This document shows, one piece after another, positions 20,607-29,506 of a stretch of DNA of 64,000 nucleotides. The DNA comes from Cognaticolwellia aestuarii. GTDB lineage: Bacteria > Pseudomonadota > Gammaproteobacteria > Enterobacterales > Alteromonadaceae. Below the pieces are notes generated by a model. It saw only the letters and a list, made by a program, of their open reading frames with translations. It was not told where the DNA came from and did not search any database. The stretch is taken from the NCBI RefSeq assembly GCF_002000025.1, contig NZ_MUZV01000007.1, forward strand, positions 62,001 to 126,000, in the 5' to 3' direction. Numbering within the stretch: the stretch's first letter is position 1; every line of letters starts with the position of its first letter. The position numbers and the translations under genes were made by a program.

Positions 20607-22715
20607 ATGATAAAGCAATTAAATACGCCAACACTTGATGGCAAATCGGTAGTAGAAAAAAGACAAGAGCTCATCGCATATTTTAAAAATACGTGGTCAA
20701 CTTATGAGTCTTTATTTTCCCTAATAAACCATGACGATGCTTATTTCCTCCGTCCTGAGCCTCTACGACACCCATTGGTGTTTTACTTTGGGCATACCGC
20801 TACTTTTTATGTCAACAAACTTATTCTTGGTAAATATATCAAACAACGTATTAATAGTAAGCTAGAAGCTATTTGTGCCGTAGGTGTTGATGAAATGAGC
20901 TGGGATGATCTTGATAGTGAGCATTATGACTGGCCCAGCGTTGATGAGGTACGAAATTATCGACAAGAAGTTTATTATTTAGTTTTAAACTTGATTGAAA
21001 CTATGGAGTTGAGTTTACCGATCAGACAAGACTCCCTAGCTTGGATTATTTTAATGGGTTGTGAACACGAACGTATCCATCTTGAAACATCGTCAGTTAT
21101 TATGCGCATGCTACCGTTGAATTATTTAACTGCAGATGAACAATGGCAACCTTGTATGCAGTCAGCTGCTGCGCCTGAAAATGAATTAATACCTGTCCAG
21201 GCACGTAGCTTAACATTAGGTAAAAAGCCTCAAGATAATACCTATGGTTGGGATAATGAATATGGCCAGCAGGCGGTCGAAATTGAAAACTTTAGTGCGG
21301 CTAAGTACTTAGTGTCAAATCAAGAGTATCTCACTTTTGTTGAAGCTGGTGGCTATCAATCAGCAGAGTACTGGTGTCAAGAAGGGCAATCATGGCTGGC
21401 ATTCACTAAGGCGGAAATGCCTAAGTTTTGGCGTCAACATGACGGTAAATATTATCAGCGAAACTTGTTCAATGAATTGCCACTACCTTTAGATTGGCCT
21501 GTAGAGGTTAATTACCTAGAAGCTAAGGCTTTTTGCCAGTGGCGACAAAAAAGCACTACAGGTTTTATTAGCTTGCCTACTGAGGCGCAATGGTACTGCC
21601 TACGTGAGTCTGTTGCTGGTGATCAGCATCAATGGCAGGAAGTTCCTGGCAATATAGATTTAGCTTATTATGCATCTTCATGCCCGGTTAATCTTTATCA
21701 AAATGGTGATTTTTTTGATGTTATTGGCAATGCATGGCAATGGACTGAGACTGCTATTGATGGCTTTGAAGGCTTTAGTGTTCACCCATTGTATGATGAT
21801 TTCTCTACGCCGACCTTTGATGGTAAACATAACTTGATCAAAGGTGGCTCATGGATATCAACCGGAAATGAAACCTTAGCTTCTTCGCGCTACGCTTTTC
21901 GCCGACACTTTTATCAGCATGCCGGCTTTCGCTATGTTGTTAGTGAGCAAGCTAGAAAATCACAACCTGCAGTGAATCAGTTTGAAACTAGCCAAGATAT
22001 TTGCCAACAACTTGCTTGTTATTTTGGTCAAGAGTTATTGGGTTATGAAAACTACGGCCAGCAAATAGCAAAACAGGTTGTAAATTTAATTGTCAGCGAA
22101 GGTTTGTCGACTGAACGTTTACTTAATTTAGGTTGTAGTGTTGGCCGAGTGGCATTTGAACTCAGTCAGCATTTTCAACATATTGATGCTGTTGATTTTT
22201 CGGCTCGTACTATTCAACATGGCGTGCAACTGCAAACTGGCAATAGTGTGCGCTATACCAGTACCATTGAAGGTGATATTTGCCAATATCATGAAGTATC
22301 CTTAGCTGATAGCGTTGAACAGGCTAAGCCTGAACGGATATTATTCAGTCAAGGTGATGGAGGCAATTTAAAACAACACTTTAATGATTATGATGTGGTT
22401 GTAGTTCAGCATGCACTAGAGCAAAGTTATGATCCTAAGAGTTTATTATCTAATGCGGTCAGTCGACTTAACCCATCAGGTTTATTGATTATTATTTCTG
22501 ACTATCACTACCAGGCAAATATAACGGAGAAAAGTAAATGGCTCAGTGGCATTAAAGTTAATGGCGAAAATTTATCGGGCTTTGATGCCTTAAGCCAGCA
22601 ACTTAGCAGCGATTTTGAGTTAGTTAGTCAGCAAGAGCTCTCTCGTGTACTAGCCGATTCAGTTCGTCGCTTTAACTTATCACACTGTCAACTTACGGCA
22701 TGGCGAGCAAAATAG
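20607..22715 (+). CDS. ovoA: ovothiol synthase OvoA (5-histidylcysteine sulfoxide synthase / N-methyltransferase)
   Basis: A 702-residue three-domain enzyme. The N-terminal DinB-like domain holds non-heme iron histidines H63 and the HX3HXE motif at H154-E160. An FGE-sulfatase-type domain follows (about 205-450, ending in GGSWISTGNE...YRFRRHF-like sequence and GFRYV). The C-terminal class I methyltransferase (about 470-702) has the SAM loop LLNLGCSVGRVAFEL. OvoA couples histidine and cysteine to 5-histidylcysteine sulfoxide and methylates the final mercaptohistidine on the pi nitrogen. Length fits the OvoA family (~700) rather than two-domain EgtB. The gene is followed after 3 bp by the OvoB-like lyase. 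Confidence 0.94.
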   Translation: MIKQLNTPTLDGKSVVEKRQELIAYFKNTWSTYESLFSLINHDDAYFLRPEPLRHPLVFYFGHTATFYVNKLILGKYIKQRINSKLEAICAVGVDEMSWDDLDSEHYDWPSVDEVRNYRQEVYYLVLNLIETMELSLPIRQDSLAWIILMGCEHERIHLETSSVIMRMLPLNYLTADEQWQPCMQSAAAPENELIPVQARSLTLGKKPQDNTYGWDNEYGQQAVEIENFSAAKYLVSNQEYLTFVEAGGYQSAEYWCQEGQSWLAFTKAEMPKFWRQHDGKYYQRNLFNELPLPLDWPVEVNYLEAKAFCQWRQKSTTGFISLPTEAQWYCLRESVAGDQHQWQEVPGNIDLAYYASSCPVNLYQNGDFFDVIGNAWQWTETAIDGFEGFSVHPLYDDFSTPTFDGKHNLIKGGSWISTGNETLASSRYAFRRHFYQHAGFRYVVSEQARKSQPAVNQFETSQDICQQLACYFGQELLGYENYGQQIAKQVVNLIVSEGLSTERLLNLGCSVGRVAFELSQHFQHIDAVDFSARTIQHGVQLQTGNSVRYTSTIEGDICQYHEVSLADSVEQAKPERILFSQGDGGNLKQHFNDYDVVVVQHALEQSYDPKSLLSNAVSRLNPSGLLIIISDYHYQANITEKSKWLSGIKVNGENLSGFDALSQQLSSDFELVSQQELSRVLADSVRRFNLSHCQLTAWRAK

Positions 22716-22718
22716 GTT

Positions 22719-23852
22719 ATGTCGAAGTATGTATTGCCCAAGCATATTGCTTATACCCGAGGTTTAGCAGATCATATTAACGTTAATTTCAGTGACTCTA
22801 CGGCACAGGCTTTAACTTATGAGCAATTATGCGCATTTTCACTTGATGATCTGAATAGTATGCCGCTAAGTTACTCTCCGGTTCAGGGAGATGTTTTGCT
22901 GCGTGAATCCATTATTAACTTTCATCAAAATTTGAATTGTCATCGTCAAACACTTAAGGCTGATAATGCGGTAACGTTTTGTGGTGCTCAAGAAGCGCTA
23001 TCGGCAATTTATCAATCTTTGTTAGCTGCCGGCGATGAAATTATCGTATTGACACCGAGTTATCCATCCTTGGTTGCTATGGCAAAGTCCATGGGTGTTG
23101 TCGTTAAAGAAATAGCACTGAGTGCAGATAATCATTGGCAAGTAAGTATTGCAGACTTTACTCGCTTAATGACTGAAAAAACTCGCCTGATCGTACTTAA
23201 TTCACCTCATAATCCAACCGGCAGTATTATTGATAGTGCATTGGCTGACCAGCTATTAGCACTGGCTAAGCAGCAACAATGCTACTTGTTGAGTGATGAT
23301 GTTTCCCAAGCCAGTAATTACCATGATTTAGCCTTGGCTCATCGCTATCTTGATTACTCAAAAAGTATTGTTGTTGGTGTTATGTCAAAAAGCTTAGGTC
23401 TAGCAGGTATTCGCATTGGCTGGGCTGTCACTCAAGATGACAGTTTACTGAACAGTCTACTGGCCATTAAAGCGATGAGCTCTATTTGTTGCTCTAAAGT
23501 CGATGAAAAGCTAGCCTGTATTGCACTGCAACATAGCGATAAAATTATTACCACTAATAATGCAATTATTCGCAATAATATTGCTTTGTTTTCTGCTTTT
23601 ATCAACCGCTATAAGCAAGCATTCAATTGGCAGCCACCGCAAGCGGGAATGTTAGCTTTAGTTGAAGTCAAAAATATTGACTCTATAGTGGCTTGGTCAA
23701 ATGCACTGGTAAAAAAAACCGGTATATTAACTTTACCAAGTGAGTTGTTCGGCTTACAGGGAAATTATTTTCGTTTAGGATTAGGACAGAATCACTTTGC
23801 TCAAACACTGGCGATATTTGAGCAATATATTGATGGCCAAAGCATAAGTTAA
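22719..23852 (+). CDS. ovoB: OvoB-like PLP-dependent C-S lyase
   Basis: A 377-residue fold-type I PLP enzyme of the class I/II aminotransferase group. The Schiff-base lysine is K224 in SKSLGLAGIRIGW, and SPHNPTG holds the pyridine-contact Asn. Starting 3 bp after ovoA, it is best read as the lyase that cleaves 5-histidylcysteine sulfoxide to the mercaptohistidine. OvoB was described in Erwinia as such an aminotransferase-like lyase. Sequence alone cannot separate a beta-lyase from an aminotransferase; the assignment depends on the neighbour. Confidence 0.82.
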   Translation: MSKYVLPKHIAYTRGLADHINVNFSDSTAQALTYEQLCAFSLDDLNSMPLSYSPVQGDVLLRESIINFHQNLNCHRQTLKADNAVTFCGAQEALSAIYQSLLAAGDEIIVLTPSYPSLVAMAKSMGVVVKEIALSADNHWQVSIADFTRLMTEKTRLIVLNSPHNPTGSIIDSALADQLLALAKQQQCYLLSDDVSQASNYHDLALAHRYLDYSKSIVVGVMSKSLGLAGIRIGWAVTQDDSLLNSLLAIKAMSSICCSKVDEKLACIALQHSDKIITTNNAIIRNNIALFSAFINRYKQAFNWQPPQAGMLALVEVKNIDSIVAWSNALVKKTGILTLPSELFGLQGNYFRLGLGQNHFAQTLAIFEQYIDGQSIS

Positions 23853-23882
23853 CGACCGCTGCTTGTTTGCGCGTTAAGTATA

Positions 23883-24518
23883 TTAAAGGACGTAGAAAAA
23901 CATCATGAAAAAGTGACAAATAGCTGCCATGAAAACAAATAAATGCCAAATAGCATGGCTATATTGTTTATTTTTTCGGACATAAAAAATTGTGCCTAAA
24001 CCGTAGATAATTCCACCTAAAGCCAGTAGAAACATACCTTCAGAAGCAAGCTTAGCATTGAGTTTATCAATAAATATTATAGAAATTAGGCCTAAACCTA
24101 AGTAGGTTGCTAATGACAGTTTTTTATATTTATTACCAAATTTAACCTTAAAAGCAATACCTGACAAAGCAAGGCCCCAGATAATACACAATACGATGTT
24201 GCCAAGGTCGTCAGCTAGTGTAACTAACATCAGTGGTGTGTATGTGCCGGCAATCAATAAATAAATGGCGCAATGATCAAGCAGCTTGAATATTTTTTTC
24301 GCTTTATCATGTAATAACGCATGATAAAGGGTTGAAGCACTAAACAGTAGAACTAAGCTAGCGCCATAGATACTAAAACTGATCACTTTAGCGATATCGG
24401 ATTGTAGCCAAGCTAAAGTGACTAAAAGTGTTAAGCCCGCTACGCTAAGTAATGCTGCTAATCCGTGGCTGATAGCATTGATAATTTCTTCAGCTAAGCC
24501 GTAGTCTTGAGTTTGCAC
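23883..24518 (-). CDS. yqfA: hemolysin III / PAQR family membrane protein
   Basis: A 211-residue inner-membrane protein with seven predicted helices and the PAQR metal-site histidines. These are SASTLYHALLH early, LDHCAIYLLIAGTYTP in the middle, and HAIWHLFVFMAAICHF at the end. The group includes E. coli YqfA, which has been linked to lipid homeostasis; the name hemolysin is historical. It converges on ovoB with 30 bp between them. Confidence 0.88.
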   Translation of the reverse strand: MQTQDYGLAEEIINAISHGLAALLSVAGLTLLVTLAWLQSDIAKVISFSIYGASLVLLFSASTLYHALLHDKAKKIFKLLDHCAIYLLIAGTYTPLMLVTLADDLGNIVLCIIWGLALSGIAFKVKFGNKYKKLSLATYLGLGLISIIFIDKLNAKLASEGMFLLALGGIIYGLGTIFYVRKNKQYSHAIWHLFVFMAAICHFFMMFFYVL

Positions 24519-24803
24519 GTTAAGATTCCTGTTTCAGTGTACACGTGTACGCTGTTTATGGTAGCAAACTGTGGATTAGAATACTAGAGGTCTGACCTTT
24601 TGGTCTCAGTACGTTCGCCTAGCGATGGGGATAAATGAGCATTTTTGAGCGTATTTCTTTGGCGACAGAGTTATTTAGCAATGCTTTATATACCAATGAT
24701 TTAGTTAATAATAATGAAATAAGTGACTAAGGCAAAATTGGGTTAGGAGTGCGAATTACTGGGGCATTGCGCTGATACTAGATTATTCAGGAAGTGAAGA
24801 TAA
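24519..24803. other. intergenic gap upstream of yqfA
   Basis: No gene is seen. An ACACGTGTAC palindrome lies at 24540-24549 close to the yqfA start and may be an operator; nothing else stands out. Confidence 0.4.
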
Positions 24804-24848
24804 TTTGCGTTTATAATACGGTGACTTATTACCGGATATAAACGCAAA
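24804..24848. terminator. long hairpin at the 3' end of the small EF-hand gene
   Basis: TTTGCGTTTATA and TATAAACGCAAA form a perfect 12-bp stem, with an inner CGGT/ACCG pair. It lies 27 bp beyond the stop of the minus-strand EF-hand gene. No clear U-tract follows, so it may act as an mRNA 3' stabiliser. Confidence 0.5.
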
Positions 24849-24874
24849 TAACGGCAAGTTAATTGCGGTTTTTA

Positions 24875-25093
24875 TTATAAAGCGAGATCGATAACCATTT
24901 CACGTAATTCATCTTTGGAGATCGAGTTATCATGATTTTTATCAAAACGATTAAAAATGGTTTCACACATGCGAATGCCTTTATCTTGTAATAAGCAGTC
25001 AATCAATTCTACGAATTCACTTCTATTGATTACGCCATCTTTGTCTTCATCAAAAACTTCAAATAGTTCATCAACCCACTGATTTAATTCCAT
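24875..25093 (-). CDS. small cytosolic EF-hand protein
   Basis: A 72-residue acidic protein made of two complete EF-hands: loop 1 DEDKDGVINRSE and loop 2 DKNHDNSISKDE, each with the 1-3-5-7-9-12 oxygen ligands and a hydrophobic residue at position 8. There is no signal peptide, so it is a calmodulin-like cytoplasmic protein, unlike the exported EF-hand protein at 15445. A RBS-like GAGGAT precedes the ATG. It stands alone; function is unknown. Confidence 0.82.
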   Translation of the reverse strand: MELNQWVDELFEVFDEDKDGVINRSEFVELIDCLLQDKGIRMCETIFNRFDKNHDNSISKDELREMVIDLAL

Positions 25094-25468
25094 CAGTTAT
25101 CCTCTTTTTGGCGAAATATATCTACTGATGACTTTATCGTTATTTGCAGCATATGTGAATGATTAATTATGTTATTTGGCGTAAATATGTTTTTTACTGC
25201 CTAGTTGGTGCTTTTTACTGATGAGCACTTTAGTTAGGAGACATTTAACGGTATCAACACCGCTATTAAAAATAGCTGCTTATCCAGAGTTCAGGTTATT
25301 TACCAATACATTATAGGATTAGCAAGTCTAACTTTAGCGGCTTCATAGTTCTTTGTTTTTCATTTGGTTAGCAACTAAAAATAGAGAAAATTAAATTTAT
25401 TTAAAAATAAATGTAATAAATTTGTAAATGCTAAGACTAAGCAGTCAATGTTTTAAAAGGAGCATAAA
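25094..25468. other. 375-bp gap between divergent genes, no gene seen
   Basis: This stretch holds the promoters of the minus-strand EF-hand gene and the plus-strand peptidase operon. I see no RNA gene or distinctive operator in it. Confidence 0.4.
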
Positions 25469-26977
25469 ATGAAAATAACTTGGAAAAATTTATTTACCAC
25501 GAGTTTATTTATAACCGTTGCGGGGCTAAGCCATACTAGTCTTGCTGAAAGTGCCTTAAATCAACAGCTGACATTAGAAAGTTGTCATGTCAAAGGTATT
25601 CGTCAACAAGTGCAGTGCGGCACTTTAGTCGTGCCAGAAAATTATGCTGAAGCTGATGGTACGAAAATTAATATTAATTTTGTTGTATTGCCTGCGATAG
25701 ATAATAGCAAAGAAAAGCAGCCGCTAATGTTTTTAGCTGGTGGACCGGGGCAAGCTGCGGCAGAGCTTTCAGGACAAATTTATACCGGTTTTAATGAAAT
25801 TAGAAAAACACGAGATCTATTGTTAATTGATCAGCGAGGTACGGGAAAATCGCATCCATTACAATGTGAAGAATCGTTAGAACTTGATCCCTACAGTAGC
25901 ATGCCTGAGGATTTTTCCCGTACAGATATTGAGCAATGCTTGGCGCAGCTTAAGGGGGATTTAAGTCAATATAATTCAGAAAATGCCATTCGAGATTTCG
26001 ACGCAGTTCGTCAAGCCTTAGGTCACGATCAGGTGCATATTTATGGTGGCTCTTACGGTACACGTGCAGGCTTGGTTTATATGCGCATGTTTCCAGCCTC
26101 AATAAAAAGTGTTGTGTTAGATAGTGTTGGCCCAATTGAAGTACCGATTGGCTTATTTGGTAAAAGTGCAGAGCAATCTTTTGTTCAATTACTTAACAAT
26201 TGTCAAAATGATGAGAAATGTGCAAAACAATACCCTAATTTGGCGAATGAGTTTGCTGAAGTCACTGCTAAGTTGTCGCTTGCTCCTGTCTCTGTAGAAA
26301 TTGCGCACCCAAGACTAGGTACGGATATTGAATTTAATATCAGCAAAGAAAAATTTATTTCAACGATACAAATGCAGTTGTATTCCATGCAAACCCGTAG
26401 CTTAGTGCCATTGTTAATTCATCAAGCTTATTTGGGGGATTATAAACCATTGGCAGGGCTTATTGCTCAAAGTGAAGGTGGAATGGGCATTTATATCGGC
26501 TTGCACTTTAATATTGTTTGTAATGAAGACTTTCCTAAAATCACCGCCAGCATGAAAGCGGCGGATGTTGACAACAACTTCGCGAAAGGTATGAGTCTAG
26601 ATATGATTGGTAAAGCTTGTGCTGTTTGGCCAAAGTATCAACCTAGCGCTGATTTTTATCAGACAGTAACCGCTGACATTCCCACATTGATCATGTCAGG
26701 TGCTTTAGATCCTGTTACGCCAGCAAGTAATGGCGATAAATCGGATAAAAATTTGCCTAATAGCCATCATATTATTTCCAAAAATAATGCGCATATCGTT
26801 GCTTCAACAACTTGTGGTATTAGCATTGTTAATGAATTTCTAACACTGCAATCACCAAAAGATCTCGATGAATCGTGCTTAGCAGAAATTCCAGATGAAT
26901 CATTCATGTTGGGCTTAAATGGTGGTGCAGCACCAGTAGTGAACATGGTAACTACGCCAGCCAAAGTAAAGGAATAG
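25469..26977 (+). CDS. exported alpha/beta-hydrolase peptidase (TAP-like aminopeptidase)
   Basis: A 502-residue protein with a signal peptide (about 1-26, ending SLA-ES) and an alpha/beta-hydrolase fold. The nucleophile elbow is GGSYGTRAGL, the oxyanion segment is AGGPGQAAAE, the catalytic Asp is expected in SGALDPVTP and the His in NNAHIVAS. The C-terminal part matches the TAP-like domain of tripeptidyl and prolyl aminopeptidases. It is probably periplasmic or secreted and releases N-terminal residues from peptides. AAGGAG precedes the ATG. natA follows after 3 bp, so export and peptide cleavage may be linked. Confidence 0.87.
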   Translation: MKITWKNLFTTSLFITVAGLSHTSLAESALNQQLTLESCHVKGIRQQVQCGTLVVPENYAEADGTKININFVVLPAIDNSKEKQPLMFLAGGPGQAAAELSGQIYTGFNEIRKTRDLLLIDQRGTGKSHPLQCEESLELDPYSSMPEDFSRTDIEQCLAQLKGDLSQYNSENAIRDFDAVRQALGHDQVHIYGGSYGTRAGLVYMRMFPASIKSVVLDSVGPIEVPIGLFGKSAEQSFVQLLNNCQNDEKCAKQYPNLANEFAEVTAKLSLAPVSVEIAHPRLGTDIEFNISKEKFISTIQMQLYSMQTRSLVPLLIHQAYLGDYKPLAGLIAQSEGGMGIYIGLHFNIVCNEDFPKITASMKAADVDNNFAKGMSLDMIGKACAVWPKYQPSADFYQTVTADIPTLIMSGALDPVTPASNGDKSDKNLPNSHHIISKNNAHIVASTTCGISIVNEFLTLQSPKDLDESCLAEIPDESFMLGLNGGAAPVVNMVTTPAKVKE

Positions 26978-26980
26978 ACA

Positions 26981-27727
26981 ATGATTGAAGTTAATAATTT
27001 ACATAAAAGTTTTGTTAGCAAGAAAAACACAGTTAAGGCCTTGGATGGCTTATCATTTAGCGCAAAAGATGGCGAAATTACCGGTATATTAGGCCCAAAC
27101 GGTGCAGGAAAGACCACTTGCTTACGCACACTTTACGGCTTGTTACGCGCGGATGAAGGCTATGCCACTATTGATGGCATTAAAGTGACTGAAGAACCGA
27201 TTAAAGCGAGAAAATTATTAGGTATCTTCCCTGATAAGTTTGGTTTATATGAGCGGCTAACAGCGTATGAACAAATTGACTATTTTGCCAGTATTCATGG
27301 CATGAAAGGCGCTGATAAACATGCGGCTATTGAGCAAATTCTCAATGATCTTGAAATGACTGAGTTAGCGCATCGCAAAACCGTTGGCTTTTCTCAAGGC
27401 CAGCGTATGAAAGTAACATTAGCTCAAGCCTTGGTACATCAACCAAAGAACTTTGTGCTTGATGAGCCCACACGTGGTTTAGATGTGATGAGCACACGAA
27501 TTTTGCGTAACCATTTAGCTAGGTTCAAAGAAAAGGGCCACTGCATATTATTTTCTTCACATGTAATGCAAGAAGTTGCAGCCTTATGTGACCGAGTGAT
27601 TATTGTTTCTAATGGCAAATTAGCTGCGCAAGGAACTCCGCAAGAATTATGTGATTTAGCGGGAGAAAAATTATTAGAAGAAGCCTTTGTTAAATTGATC
27701 GGCTCAGATGAAGGAGTAGCGGCATGA
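26981..27727 (+). CDS. natA: ABC transporter ATP-binding protein, NatA type
   Basis: A 248-residue ATPase with Walker A GPNGAGKTT, signature FSQGQRMKV, Walker B FVLDEPTRGLD and the H-loop in ILFSSHVMQE. It pairs with the downstream permease, whose start codon overlaps its stop by 4 bp. NatAB of Bacillus exports sodium, but this family also moves peptides and drugs. The neighbouring peptidase makes a peptide or lantibiotic-like substrate possible. Confidence 0.88.
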   Translation: MIEVNNLHKSFVSKKNTVKALDGLSFSAKDGEITGILGPNGAGKTTCLRTLYGLLRADEGYATIDGIKVTEEPIKARKLLGIFPDKFGLYERLTAYEQIDYFASIHGMKGADKHAAIEQILNDLEMTELAHRKTVGFSQGQRMKVTLAQALVHQPKNFVLDEPTRGLDVMSTRILRNHLARFKEKGHCILFSSHVMQEVAALCDRVIIVSNGKLAAQGTPQELCDLAGEKLLEEAFVKLIGSDEGVAA

Positions 27728-28887
27728 TGCAACTGAAAGCCTTAATGGTAAAAGAGTTCAAAGAAGCCTTTCGTGATAGACGTGCGTTAATGGTAGCAAT
27801 GAGCATGGCGTTATTAATGCCAGTAATGATCATGGTAATGTTAAAAGTGGCGATCAAAGAAGCCGTTGATAATCCTGCTGTATATGTCAAGTATACCGGC
27901 GAGCAACATGCGCCTAAACTTATTAAAGCGTTACAAGATGAAAATATTTTGTCTTTTGCTGACGTACCTGAAGATGAAGAGCGTAATTGGAATGAGCGAA
28001 ATATCGAGCTAACCATTCCAGATACTTTCGTTGCAGATATGGCAGCAGGTAAACCGATAGAGCTAATCTTACGCGCTGATTACAACGAGAAGTCGTTATC
28101 ATCACCTATCCGTCGTATAAAAGATATCGTTAGAGAGCATTCACTTACTATTGGTTATAAACGTTTACTAGTGCGTGGTATTGATATTAAGTTACTACAA
28201 CCGATCAAATTACTTGAGCAAGACACCTCTTTACCGAGTAGTAATGCGGTGATGATCTCATTAATTTTAGGTGTATACCTGATGATGGCAGCCTTTATGT
28301 CAGGTTTACCGGTTGCTATCGATTCTAGTGCCGGTGAGCGTGAACGAAATGTGCTGGAAATGTTACTTTGTCAGCCAGTAAGCACCTTAAAAATAGTGCT
28401 TGCTAAACTAAGCTGTGCTAGCTCAATTGCGATTATCTCTATCATTTTAATGTTGGTGTTAACTTCGGTTGCGATGAACTTTGTTGATCTAACGAAAATA
28501 GGTGCAACTTTCAGTATAGATGCCAGTACTTTTGCGATTTTATTATTGCTGTTAGTACCTATATGTTTCCTTGCTGCTTCATTACAGTTGTTATTTGCTT
28601 TTCAAGCTAAGAGCTTTAAAGAAGCACAATCGACAGTAACTATGTTGATTATGGCACCAAGTTTTATCCCTTTTGCATTGATGATGATGGATGATAAACC
28701 GGCTTGGGTTGAATGGTTGCCAATTTCTGGTCAGTCATTATTAATGGAAGATGTTTTTAAAGGCTTACCTATTGATTGGAGTGCGTTGTTATTTAGCAGT
28801 GTTGCTACTATCGGCTTAACAGTGGCATTAGTGTTAATTCTAGCCAAACGCTTAACCTCAGAGAAAGTAGTGATGTCGTTAAGCTAA
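27724..28887 (+). CDS. natB: ABC transporter permease, NatB type
   Basis: A 387-residue ABC-2 type permease: one helix near residues 20-40, a large outward-facing domain (about 45-165), then five or six helices from about residue 170 to 385. The conserved GERERNVLEMLLCQPVS loop that couples to the ATPase is present. It forms the exporter with the overlapping natA gene. Confidence 0.87.
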   Translation: MMQLKALMVKEFKEAFRDRRALMVAMSMALLMPVMIMVMLKVAIKEAVDNPAVYVKYTGEQHAPKLIKALQDENILSFADVPEDEERNWNERNIELTIPDTFVADMAAGKPIELILRADYNEKSLSSPIRRIKDIVREHSLTIGYKRLLVRGIDIKLLQPIKLLEQDTSLPSSNAVMISLILGVYLMMAAFMSGLPVAIDSSAGERERNVLEMLLCQPVSTLKIVLAKLSCASSIAIISIILMLVLTSVAMNFVDLTKIGATFSIDASTFAILLLLLVPICFLAASLQLLFAFQAKSFKEAQSTVTMLIMAPSFIPFALMMMDDKPAWVEWLPISGQSLLMEDVFKGLPIDWSALLFSSVATIGLTVALVLILAKRLTSEKVVMSLS

Positions 28888-28918
28888 TCATAGTGTGTAG
28901 ATGTTTGGATTGAATTAA

Positions 28919-29506
28919 ATGAATAACTCAGTAGAATTGAGCGACTCAAATAAGACTGTTTTTAAAGCAGCTCAACAACAACTGGGTTATTCATTGAGCA
29001 ATCAAGCACTATTTATTAAGTGGGTTTCGGAACATGAGAAATTGTTACGTCATATCATCAATGGCTTTGAAGCCAAACCTGCGATTCAAGAAGAGCTATT
29101 TCAAGAAATAGCATTAAATATTTGGCGGGCATTACCAAGCTTTAGGGCTGATGCTGCGGTTAAAACTTTCATTGCACGTATTGCCCATAATGTTTTAGCA
29201 ACACATGTTGCTAAGGCGGTAAAAACAGTGAAAACAGAGTCAGAGCAAGAATCATCGACGATTCAAGATCAACAGCAATGCCAGCAACCGAACCCCTATC
29301 AGTCATTAGATCAAGAGCAAAGACAACAACGACTTGCTGAAGCTATTCGTCGTTTAACGCTCGAGCAACAACAAGTGATCACCCTGGCATTAGAGGGCAT
29401 GAGTTATCAAGAAATAGCTGATGTACTGGCGATTACAGTGAATTTAGTTGGCGTAAGGTTGCAACGAGCGAAAGCTGCATTAGTGCAGTTATTGGAGGCC
29501 GTATGA
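28919..29506 (+). CDS. ECF-type RNA polymerase sigma factor
   Basis: A 195-residue sigma factor with region 2 (ELFQEIALNIWRALPSFRADAAVKTFIARIAHNV) and region 4 (LTLEQQQVITLALEGMSYQEIADVLAITVNLVGVRLQRAK), joined by a glutamine-rich linker. It lies 31 bp after natB, and its last 4 bp overlap the membrane protein gene, so it likely belongs to the same transcript. The target promoters are unknown; control of its own operon is the simplest guess. Confidence 0.87.
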   Translation: MNNSVELSDSNKTVFKAAQQQLGYSLSNQALFIKWVSEHEKLLRHIINGFEAKPAIQEELFQEIALNIWRALPSFRADAAVKTFIARIAHNVLATHVAKAVKTVKTESEQESSTIQDQQQCQQPNPYQSLDQEQRQQRLAEAIRRLTLEQQQVITLALEGMSYQEIADVLAITVNLVGVRLQRAKAALVQLLEAV

